Source: Candidatus Roizmanbacteria bacterium CG_4_9_14_0_2_um_filter_39_13 (lineage in GTDB: Bacteria; Patescibacteriota; Microgenomatia; UBA1406; GWC2-37-13). Taken from it: DNA of 11,285 nucleotides. The stretch lies in NCBI GenBank assembly GCA_002788865.1, contig PFSC01000029.1, positions 1 through 11,285 of the forward strand, written 5' to 3'. The translations under genes and the position numbers were made by a program. The notes under the pieces were generated by a model that saw only the letters and a program-made list of their open reading frames with translations, made no database searches and had not been told where the DNA came from. Of the stretch, positions 6,004 through 11,285 are shown one piece after another; position 1 is the first letter of the stretch; each line of letters opens with the position of its first letter.

Positions 6004-7275
6004 ACACAAACTCTCCTCAATGCATTTCACAATACCATCGTACGTATTTGACATAGACATATATTTGTACTTCAGATGTGGCGACAGTATCACTGGCATA
6101 TCGTCTGATCGAATTCCACATCTTACATATATCTCTTCAGCAAACTTTGCGGGTGATGCTGTTGCGATGATGATATCCACTACATCTTTTGATTTCGTCT
6201 TCTGGCTCGCGCACCATGCTACTGCTGTGTGCGGATCAAGGAGATAATTGTGCTTTGTATATACCTTCTGGATAGTCTTGACAGTTTCCTCATCATTGGT
6301 AGACGACGCACTCACCGCAGTCTTCAATGCTTGACGATCATTATTGTACAGATGGAGAATTCGTTCGAAGTTGCTGGGGTTACCAATATCCATTGCAGAT
6401 GACATTGTCTGTATCGATTTTTTTGGTTGATACTCCCCTGTTTCCAAATACTGTATCACTGGGTCATTTGCGTTGCAGGCAATGTGAAAACTGTCAATAG
6501 GGATTCCGATCCGCTTTGCATACAGCCCTGCAGTGATATTCCCCATATTTCCCGATGGGACTACAAAACGTATACGTTCATTGTTCAAAAGAGACCAAAT
6601 ATATGCGTAGTACACCATCTGAGGGAGTAATCGTCCTATATTTATCGAGTTTGCAGATGTCAAATTTAGACGACTGAGCCTCTCATCACGAAAAAACTTC
6701 TTCACATATGTTTGACATTCATCAAATGTACCATCTACTTCAATAGGGTAAATATTTTCTGCGACATGGGTGAGTTGTTCTCTTTGGACTTTGCTTACGC
6801 CATTTTTTGGATACAAAATGACAACTCGAATATTCTTTTTATCTGCAAATCCAGATGCGACCGCTCCTCCAGTATCTCCAGATGTTGCAGTCACAATAGT
6901 GATATGTTTGTCTGAATCTTTCAATAAATACGCCATGAGGTTCCCCAAAAATTGCGCTGCCACATCTTTGAATGCAAAAGTTGGTCCATGAAACAGCTCG
7001 AGGATATACGTATCTTCAATTTTTTTCAGAGGCATGGGGAAATAAAGGGAACGACATAGTAGTTCACGAAGCCTGTCCCTGTGAACATCATCCTCAAGAA
7101 ATGGGAGTAAAACCGAAACTCCAATATCAAAAAGTGTTGTACCCTTCAAATTTTGCGCGTCAATGCGAGGAAATGAACGTGGCACAATGAGAGAGGAATC
7201 TTTTCCAAGGCTCTGAAAAAGCGCATCTCTGAAAGAAATTGATACTGATGGATTTGATGTAGTTTTGTATTTCAT
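5983..7275 (-). CDS. thrC: threonine synthase
   Basis: PLP-dependent enzyme that converts O-phosphohomoserine to threonine, the last step of the pathway; cytosolic, 430 aa. LELFHGPTFAFKDVAAQFLG (92-111) carries the PLP-binding Lys103. TSGDTGGAVA (131-140) and SGNMGNITAG (241-250, phosphate cradle) are intact, as is NSINIGRLLPQMVYY (209-223). The length matches the short bacterial ThrC class. The ATG overlaps the stop of the kinase gene as ATGA, so the two are translationally coupled. With thrS further upstream, it would fall under the threonine attenuator at 10000-10215 if readthrough reaches it. The final residues and stop codon lie in a repeat copy, suggesting that the 3' end was altered by an insertion, although no conserved element seems lost. 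Confidence 0.96.
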   Translation of the reverse strand: MKYKTTSNPSVSISFRDALFQSLGKDSSLIVPRSFPRIDAQNLKGTTLFDIGVSVLLPFLEDDVHRDRLRELLCRSLYFPMPLKKIEDTYILELFHGPTFAFKDVAAQFLGNLMAYLLKDSDKHITIVTATSGDTGGAVASGFADKKNIRVVILYPKNGVSKVQREQLTHVAENIYPIEVDGTFDECQTYVKKFFRDERLSRLNLTSANSINIGRLLPQMVYYAYIWSLLNNERIRFVVPSGNMGNITAGLYAKRIGIPIDSFHIACNANDPVIQYLETGEYQPKKSIQTMSSAMDIGNPSNFERILHLYNNDRQALKTAVSASSTNDEETVKTIQKVYTKHNYLLDPHTAVAWCASQKTKSKDVVDIIIATASPAKFAEEIYVRCGIRSDDMPVILSPHLKYKYMSMSNTYDGIVKCIEESLCVRVQGL

Positions 7276-7904
7276 GCAAAAGAAACCTGATGGATAAAGT
7301 CGCGTGCTTGCATCGTCTGAGACTTGTGTTCTTCGTACCGAAAAATCACATCTGCCAGAGCTTCATATCGTTTTGATCGGTATGCAAGAAGATTCGGATA
7401 ACTCTGTTTCAGAGCATAAAACGGATCTTCATTATTTTGAATTGAAAAAAGATCTCCCCAGATCACCGGTTTTGGGTTTCGAATAAACGTAGATATCATA
7501 ATTTTTTGGTACTTTTCAGACACTTCCAAATAAACGACTTCACCGAGTTTTTTCAATCGAGCCAATATGGAATTTGAGAGATAAATCACACTTCCTGTAG
7601 TATCTATTACGAAATTTGCGTCAGGATCGGATTGACGACGTTCGATAGTATCGAGTATTTCTTTCATGGCAGATTCTTCTGCCTGGAGATACTTTTGACT
7701 TGTTTCTTTGTAGCGTGCGTCATAGGGATATCCCATCCACTTTGCGACATCAGAAAGGCCAGAGTATCCTTTTGAGCCCAGCTCAGAATACAGAATTTTT
7801 TCAACCAAATCGTCACATGAAAAGCGCGCATATCCCTCCTTTTCAATACGTTTGGCCCAATGTGTTTTTCCCGCACTCGACATGCCGATAAGTGAAATGA
7901 TCAT
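7272..7904 (-). CDS. P-loop small-molecule kinase, shikimate-kinase-like; candidate homoserine kinase
   Basis: 210-aa P-loop kinase. The Walker A motif is GMSSAGKT (7-14), followed by FSCDDL (28-33) where shikimate kinases place the substrate-binding Asp. A Walker-B-like strand FVIDTTGSVIYL (98-109) comes next, then a lid-like segment with Arg142 (FIRNPKPVIWG), and a C-terminal YRSKRYEALADVIF (175-188) that resembles the R-x-x-x-Y-xx-xAD ending of shikimate kinases. No shikimate-pathway gene is nearby. It lies 30 bp after thrS and its stop overlaps the thrC ATG. Since ThrC needs O-phosphohomoserine and no GHMP-type homoserine kinase is present in the window, a role as an alternative homoserine kinase is attractive but is inference from position only. 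A true shikimate kinase or another small-molecule kinase remains possible. Confidence 0.7.
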   Translation of the reverse strand: MIISLIGMSSAGKTHWAKRIEKEGYARFSCDDLVEKILYSELGSKGYSGLSDVAKWMGYPYDARYKETSQKYLQAEESAMKEILDTIERRQSDPDANFVIDTTGSVIYLSNSILARLKKLGEVVYLEVSEKYQKIMISTFIRNPKPVIWGDLFSIQNNEDPFYALKQSYPNLLAYRSKRYEALADVIFRYEEHKSQTMQARDFIHQVSFA

Positions 7905-7934
7905 AGAATAGTTTAGAAGTTCGTAAATCGTATA

Positions 7935-9716
7935 TTAGGCTACATCTTTTGCGTGTATTTTATGAAGAGTACTTGTAATGAATTCTTCAATTTTCATATC
8001 GCTTGTTCCTCCATCACGAGTTCTTACATTTATCGTCTTATTTTCTATTTCCTGATCTCCCACGATTATCATGTAAAATACTTTTTCCTGTTGAGCATTT
8101 CTGATCTTTTTTTGCATCGATTCAGCTCGTTCATCCACTTCGACTCGGATTGCCTCTTTGGATAGCTTTGCCGATAATTCCTGTACATATGCATTGTGAC
8201 GCTCTGCGATAGGGATAATCTTCACCTGCACCGGAGTCAGCCACAATGGAAATGCTCCAGCATAGTGCTCGATCAAGAATGCAATAAAACGTTCATGTAC
8301 AGAAAGTGGGGCGCGATGGATCACAAAGACTTCATTATTCTCTTTCCCCTTTTCATCTGTGTAGACAAGATCAAATCTCTTTTTTGCGGCAAAATCAAGC
8401 TGAATTGTTGACATCGATTCTTCTCGCCCGATTACCGATTTAAACTGTACATCGACTTTCGGACCATAAAATGCAGCCTCATCGTCCACCTCAATAAACT
8501 CTACCTTCATCTCTTGGAGGACTTCGCGAATCATTTGTTGAGAATAATCCCAGTTCTCAGGCTCATCAATATACTTCTCCTTATTCTTTGGATCCCATTT
8601 GGAAAGTCTAAACCAGTAGTCCTTGAGTCCAAAAATTTCGAAATATTCCTGAGTCAAACGAATGACAGCTTTAAACTCTTCTTTAATCTGATCTTTTCGG
8701 AGATAAATATGTGCATCGTTCATGGCCATGCCTCGTACTCTCAAAAGTCCAGCAAGAGTGCCAGACAATTCATTTCGATAGCATGTCCCGTATTCAGCAA
8801 GTCTCAGCGGAAGTTCTCGATAACTATGTTTCGTATGCTTGTAAATCATGTGATGATGAGGACAGTTCATAGCCTTCAGAAAGTAGACGGCATCATCCAT
8901 TTTCATGCCTGGATACATTGAATCCTTGTAATAAGGAAGATGTCCAGAGCGCAAATACAAATCCTCTTTTGCAATATGTGGTGTCGCAACTCGTACATAA
9001 CCATAACCTTTCTCTTTTTCTTTGACTAGTTTTTCGATCTCATCTCGGACAATGGTACCATTGGGAAGCCACATCACGAGTCCTTTTCCAACAGCTTCAT
9101 CGATAAAAAACAGTTTGAGTTCTTGACCCAATTTCCGATGATCTCTTTTTTTTGCTTCCTCTTGTTGGTGTAAAAAAAGATCTAGTTCTTCCTTCGATTC
9201 AAATGCAGTGCCGTATATTCGTGTAAGCATTTTGTTCTTTTCATCTCCGCGCCAGTATGCACCAGCGACCGAAAGAAGCTTAAATGCTTTTATTTCACCA
9301 GTGGAAGCAACATGTGGGCCAGCACACAGATCAACCATAGATCCAGGTTCATCTGGTTTTCCTGTCCAGTAAATCGTTATTTTTTCTCCTCGAGATGATG
9401 CTTCTTCGGTCCATTCAAGTTTGTATGGGTTATCTTTAAACAATTTCTTCGCTTCTTCGATAGAAATTTCATCTTTGATAATAGGAAGATTTCTACTTAT
9501 GATCTTTCTCATATGCTTCTCAATTTTTGGGAATTCTTTTTCGGTGATGATGACTGGTTCTTGTCCTTCTGGCGTACTGTCAAAGTCAAAATAAAATCCA
9601 TCCTCAGTTGCGGGACCCATCGCAAGATGTATTTGCGGATACAGTTCCTTGACTGCTTGGTGAAGGACATGCTCTGCGGAATGCCTGAGATTGTGTAAAT
9701 AATCTTTATTTTTCAT
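7935..9716 (-). CDS. thrS: threonyl-tRNA synthetase without the TGS domain
   Basis: Class II synthetase that charges tRNA-Thr; 593 aa from ATG 9716-9714. The frame stays open for 17 more codons, but that stretch has no family resemblance, and MKNKDYLHNLRHSAEHVLHQAV matches the beginning of the editing domain. The usual N-terminal TGS domain (about 60 residues) is absent. The editing domain keeps H12/H16 (HSAEH) and C131/H135 (CAGPH). The catalytic core has motif 2 with R314 (GTCYRNELSG) and the zinc ligands C285 (MNCPHHH), H336 (NDAHIY) and H467 (VIHRAPLSVHERF). The C-terminal anticodon-binding domain starts near WLTPVQVKIIPI. The gene lies downstream of the threonine attenuator and the 54-aa gene, and also has a TATAAT six bases before its ATG. 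Confidence 0.97.
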   Translation of the reverse strand: MKNKDYLHNLRHSAEHVLHQAVKELYPQIHLAMGPATEDGFYFDFDSTPEGQEPVIITEKEFPKIEKHMRKIISRNLPIIKDEISIEEAKKLFKDNPYKLEWTEEASSRGEKITIYWTGKPDEPGSMVDLCAGPHVASTGEIKAFKLLSVAGAYWRGDEKNKMLTRIYGTAFESKEELDLFLHQQEEAKKRDHRKLGQELKLFFIDEAVGKGLVMWLPNGTIVRDEIEKLVKEKEKGYGYVRVATPHIAKEDLYLRSGHLPYYKDSMYPGMKMDDAVYFLKAMNCPHHHMIYKHTKHSYRELPLRLAEYGTCYRNELSGTLAGLLRVRGMAMNDAHIYLRKDQIKEEFKAVIRLTQEYFEIFGLKDYWFRLSKWDPKNKEKYIDEPENWDYSQQMIREVLQEMKVEFIEVDDEAAFYGPKVDVQFKSVIGREESMSTIQLDFAAKKRFDLVYTDEKGKENNEVFVIHRAPLSVHERFIAFLIEHYAGAFPLWLTPVQVKIIPIAERHNAYVQELSAKLSKEAIRVEVDERAESMQKKIRNAQQEKVFYMIIVGDQEIENKTINVRTRDGGTSDMKIEEFITSTLHKIHAKDVA

Positions 9717-9722
9717 AAGGGT

Positions 9723-9728
9723 ATTATA
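9723..9728 (-). promoter_or_regulatory. -10 box just before thrS (leaderless transcript)
   Basis: A perfect TATAAT ends six bases before the thrS ATG, and no Shine-Dalgarno is present. A -35 hexamer at 16-18 bp spacing is poor, so the promoter may be weak or activator-dependent. It would give thrS a basal supply independent of the attenuator. Confidence 0.5.
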
Positions 9729-9759
9729 ACTAAATTGTAAACTAATGATTGATTGAAAT

Positions 9760-9791
9760 GTCCACATAAGCGGTGCACGCGCCTTGTGGAC
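9760..9791 (-). promoter_or_regulatory. stable hairpin between the 54-aa gene and thrS
   Basis: GTCCACA and TGTGGAC form a perfect 7-bp outer stem, and AGGCG pairs with CGCTT inside past a bulged A, leaving a 7-nt loop. No U-run follows, so it is unlikely to be an efficient terminator. It may act as an RNA processing or stability element separating the small gene from thrS. Confidence 0.5.
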
Positions 9792-9804
9792 AAACTTATC
9801 TAGC

Positions 9805-9969
9805 CTAATCTCCTATATAGATGGGATAGCCTGGTTTAGGATCGCCATGTATATGTGGATAGACAGGGTTGTATGGATCAAACAGATCAACTTGAACCTC
9901 TATGACTTCAGACTCTACTGCCTCAGCTTTCCAGTTAGCGTTAGCCGGATTCTGTAAAAACTCACACAT
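9805..9969 (-). CDS. small protein of 54 aa, unknown function, upstream of thrS
   Basis: An open frame from ATG 9969-9967 to TAG 9807-9805. It is preceded by AGGAGGTGA (9983-9975) eight bases from the ATG, the best ribosome binding site in the window, which makes expression likely. The product starts MCEFLQNPANANWKAEAVES, continues with a Val/Glu-rich strand-like stretch EVIEVQVDLF, and ends with a Pro/Tyr-rich segment (DPYNPVYP ... GDPKPGYPIYIGD, 31-54). It has no signal peptide or membrane segment and no family I recognise; in particular it is not the TGS domain missing from ThrRS. There is too little room for a promoter between the terminator and the start, so it should be expressed by readthrough of the attenuator. 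It could be a regulator or partner of ThrRS, or something unrelated. Confidence 0.7.
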   Translation of the reverse strand: MCEFLQNPANANWKAEAVESEVIEVQVDLFDPYNPVYPHIHGDPKPGYPIYIGD

Positions 9970-9999
9970 ATACCTCACCTCCTCTCATTTGAAACTAAT

Positions 10000-10021
10000 A
10001 AAAAACCCCGCTTTCGCGAGG
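10000..10021 (-). terminator. intrinsic terminator of the threonine attenuator
   Basis: On the minus strand CCTCGC (10021-10016), a GAAA tetraloop and GCGGGG (10011-10006) form a 6-bp stem with one U·G pair, followed immediately by six T. It ends the short leader transcript upstream of the 54-aa gene and is the 3:4 hairpin of the attenuator. Confidence 0.88.
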
Positions 10022-10047
10022 TTTAGATAGTTGCAAATTTTTTACCA

Positions 10048-10113
10048 CTACATAAACACCGCGAAAACACGTGCGGTTGTAGTAGTCAATAGATTTTTTA
10101 TTTTGCTATTCAT
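10048..10113 (-). CDS. threonine leader peptide, 21 aa
   Basis: ATG at 10113-10111, stop TAG at 10050-10048, preceded by AAGGAGG (10132-10126), a strong Shine-Dalgarno at a slightly long 12-base spacing. The product is MNSKIKNLLTTTTARVFAVFM, with four successive threonine codons (ACT ACT ACA ACC, 10086-10075) lying in strand 1 of the attenuator. The peptide itself is probably not functional; its translation is the sensor of charged tRNA-Thr. Length, codon run and position match amino-acid operon leader peptides such as thrL. An alternative ATG at 10124-10122 gives only four codons and lies too close to the Shine-Dalgarno. Confidence 0.82.
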   Translation of the reverse strand: MNSKIKNLLTTTTARVFAVFM

Positions 10114-10187
10114 ATAGAAAACATCCCTCCTTATTTCAGAGTAGTAGTTTTGAAATTTACAATACGCTGAATCCTCATATTTGTTAC

Positions 10188-10215
10188 AGTATAAACCATA
10201 ACTTTTCAAAATCAA
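10188..10215 (-). promoter_or_regulatory. promoter of the attenuator leader transcript
   Basis: TTGATT (10215-10210) and TATACT (10193-10188) are spaced 16 bp apart on the minus strand, with transcription expected to start near 10181. The -35 box overlaps the stop codon of the coiled-coil gene. About 50 nt of leader precede the leader peptide's Shine-Dalgarno; ATTTCA (10138-10133)/TGAAAT (10156-10151) could form a small hairpin just ahead of it. Confidence 0.65.
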
Positions 10216-10586
10216 GTAACAACTGGAAAAACCTGCTCTTCAAGTTTTTCTATTCTTTTTTCATAATCCTTGATTGATATATCATCGTCTTTCAGTTTGT
10301 CTAAAACTTGATCTATCTTTTCAGCAAGGTTTTCATTCACTTTGTTAATCTTTTCGTTTGTCTCGCTAATCCTATTACCAAGGTTTTCATTCACAGAATC
10401 TATTCGCTTACCAAGGTTTTCATTCACTTTTGCAATGACTTCACTGAGATTGGTGTTAATTTCATCAATTCTGAAATTTGTCACTTCAAACAAAGCAAGT
10501 ATTTCTTTGACAAGAATGTCATTGTTATCGGTAATTGCCTCTCCTACAGAATCGACAATGAATTTCTTGTCATCTTTTGTCAACAT
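10212..10586 (-). CDS. small coiled-coil protein of unknown function
   Basis: 124 aa from ATG 10586-10584, beginning MLTKDDKKFIVDSVGEAITD. I prefer this ATG to the one at 10592 because it stands six bases after a -10 box, as in other leaderless genes here. Residues from about 30 to 118 are an almost uninterrupted amphipathic helix with repeated VNENL...RI segments: KVNENLGKRID, SVNENLGNRIS, KVNENLAEKID, an 11-residue coiled-coil periodicity. It ends in EKRIEKLEEQVFPVVT. The DNA reflects this as three in-frame copies of AAGGTTTTCATTCAC on the plus strand (10326-10340, 10380-10394, 10413-10427). Proteins starting MLTKxD with a coiled coil and an RIEKLEE-type end are, from memory, a common uncharacterised family in Patescibacteria. 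There is no membrane segment. It lies between trpS and the thr attenuator with no evident functional link. Confidence 0.8.
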   Translation of the reverse strand: MLTKDDKKFIVDSVGEAITDNNDILVKEILALFEVTNFRIDEINTNLSEVIAKVNENLGKRIDSVNENLGNRISETNEKINKVNENLAEKIDQVLDKLKDDDISIKDYEKRIEKLEEQVFPVVT

Positions 10587-10592
10587 GATCAT

Positions 10593-10621
10593 ATTCTAAA
10601 ACTATTATGAATAAATTACAA
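10593..10621 (-). promoter_or_regulatory. promoter of the coiled-coil gene (leaderless)
   Basis: TTGTAA (10621-10616), a 17-bp spacer and TAGAAT (10598-10593) form a sigma70-type promoter on the minus strand. Six bases separate the -10 box from ATG 10586, so the transcript should start at or beside the start codon. Confidence 0.65.
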
Positions 10622-10661
10622 GAGAGTAAGGGTTCGTGTTGTTGCGCACACTGTAGTCGCT

Positions 10662-11285
10662 TTAAATAAGTCCAATAGCCCTTCTTATTTGATCAAGAAT
10701 AGGTTTTGTTATCGCATTTGCTTTCTGAGCTCCTTGAATTCGGATTTCATGAATTCGCTCTTTGTCTTTTAGAAGTTCAATCTTTTTAGTACGAAAGTCC
10801 GCGAAGTATTCGAGGAAAAAGTTCAAGAACGTAGATTTTATCTCTACATCTCCTATCTTTCCTTTTCGATATTTTTCTTTCATCTCCTCTAGTTTGCTTG
10901 CTTCATAACTCAAAAGATCAAAGTATGTGAAAGCGAGATTCTTGTCTGGATTTCCCGGATCGGTCGGATGAACACGAGCAGGGTCGGTTTTTATGGACAT
11001 GATTTGTTTCTTGATTTCTTGTTCGGTTCCAAAAATGGGGATATCATTTCCGAGTGATTTGCTCATTTTTCGGTCTCCGTAGATACCCGGGACACGTGCT
11101 ACATTTTTTTGAACAGAAAGTTCTGGGATTTTGAGAATATCTCCATATCTATTATTGAAAGTTCGTGCGATTTCACAAGCAATTTCTACATGTTGTGATT
11201 GATCTTCTCCAACAGGGATAATGTCTGGCTTGAAAAGTAATATATCTGCCGCCATGAGGACAGGATAAGAAAAAAGCCCCATTCC
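10662..11285 (-). CDS. trpS: tryptophanyl-tRNA synthetase, C-terminal part (cut by window edge)
   Basis: Class I synthetase that charges tRNA-Trp; about 207 C-terminal residues are visible, entering in frame from the right edge (GMGLFSYPVLMAADILLFKPD). GLFSYPVLMAADILL followed by IIPVGEDQSQHVEIACEIARTFN is diagnostic of TrpRS and contributes to the Trp/ATP pocket. The KMSKS signature is exact (RKMSKSLGND, codons 11069-11055), followed by IMSIKTDPARVHPTDPGNPDKN. The last part is the helical anticodon-recognition bundle, ending QIRRAIGLI. The HIGH motif lies outside the window. No intrinsic terminator is visible in the short gap before the coiled-coil gene, so readthrough is possible. Confidence 0.96.
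   Translation of the reverse strand, partial: GMGLFSYPVLMAADILLFKPDIIPVGEDQSQHVEIACEIARTFNNRYGDILKIPELSVQKNVARVPGIYGDRKMSKSLGNDIPIFGTEQEIKKQIMSIKTDPARVHPTDPGNPDKNLAFTYFDLLSYEASKLEEMKEKYRKGKIGDVEIKSTFLNFFLEYFADFRTKKIELLKDKERIHEIRIQGAQKANAITKPILDQIRRAIGLI

Larger units (their letters stand above)
10000..10113 (-). promoter_or_regulatory. threonine-codon transcription attenuator upstream of the 54-aa gene and thrS
   Basis: Three competing helices can be drawn. Strand 1 (10085-10073), which contains most of the Thr codons, pairs with strand 2 (10062-10048) in 11 bp with a bulge and an internal loop. Strand 2, extended to 10068-10048, pairs with 10030-10010 in 19 of 21 positions (three G·U), and this antiterminator consumes the 5' arm and loop of the terminator. 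If it does not form, the terminator at 10021-10000 folds. The leader peptide's stop codon lies in strand 2. A ribosome stalled on Thr codons would mask strand 1 and favour readthrough. A ribosome reaching the stop would mask strand 2 and allow termination. This is the trp/thr-type logic, here ahead of thrS and thrC. Confidence 0.85.

Noticed and set aside
10000..10215. T-box riboswitch upstream of thrS
   Set aside because: I see no T-box core sequence or specifier-loop arrangement; the Thr run lies in a translated leader with a Shine-Dalgarno, and the competing helices fit leader-peptide attenuation.
1..11285. Possible UGA-to-Gly recoding, as in some CPR lineages
   Set aside because: TGA ends pheS, infC, the kinase, thrC and the HAD gene at sensible positions with close-packed neighbours, and no conserved gene contains internal TGA.

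Overview
The window looks like a chromosomal segment of a low-GC bacterium of the Candidate Phyla Radiation (Patescibacteria). This is inferred from the compact layout, reduced aminoacyl-tRNA synthetases (PheT without the EMAP-type tRNA-binding domain, ThrRS without TGS), a small stand-alone GIY-YIG protein between short palindromic repeats, and a small coiled-coil protein starting MLTKDD. TGA ends several genes and Trp is TGG, so the standard bacterial code applies and the UGA-recoded lineages (Gracilibacteria, Absconditabacteria) are unlikely. All genes lie on the minus strand except the GIY-YIG gene, so the biological reading order is right to left.

Right part (11285 to 9717): the 3' part of trpS, then a small coiled-coil protein with its own apparently leaderless promoter, then a roughly 500-bp stretch that looks empty but is not. 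On the minus strand it holds a sigma70-type promoter, a 21-codon leader peptide with four consecutive Thr codons, three mutually exclusive RNA helices ending in an intrinsic terminator, and an unannotated 54-aa gene with a near-perfect Shine-Dalgarno. This has the full architecture of a classical threonine transcription attenuator.

Middle part (9716 to 5983): thrS, a P-loop kinase of shikimate-kinase type, and thrC (threonine synthase). Kinase and thrC overlap by ATGA. The attenuator therefore sits upstream of genes for charging and making threonine; the kinase may supply the phosphohomoserine that thrC consumes, which is inference.

Repeat-rich island (5982 to 5213): a plus-strand GIY-YIG gene between inverted palindromic repeats, and a 169-bp MITE-like element with 23-bp terminal inverted repeats flanked by a perfect 8-bp direct repeat. 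A further copy of the terminal sequence overlaps the thrC stop codon. The infC promoter lies just left of the MITE.

Left part (5212 to 1): the translation operon infC-rpmI-rplT-pheS-pheT, continuing into a HAD phosphatase and a truncated alpha/beta hydrolase, with very short gaps or overlaps after rpmI. pheS carries an in-frame repeat-derived insertion inside its four-cysteine motif. No tRNA, rRNA or CRISPR array was seen.
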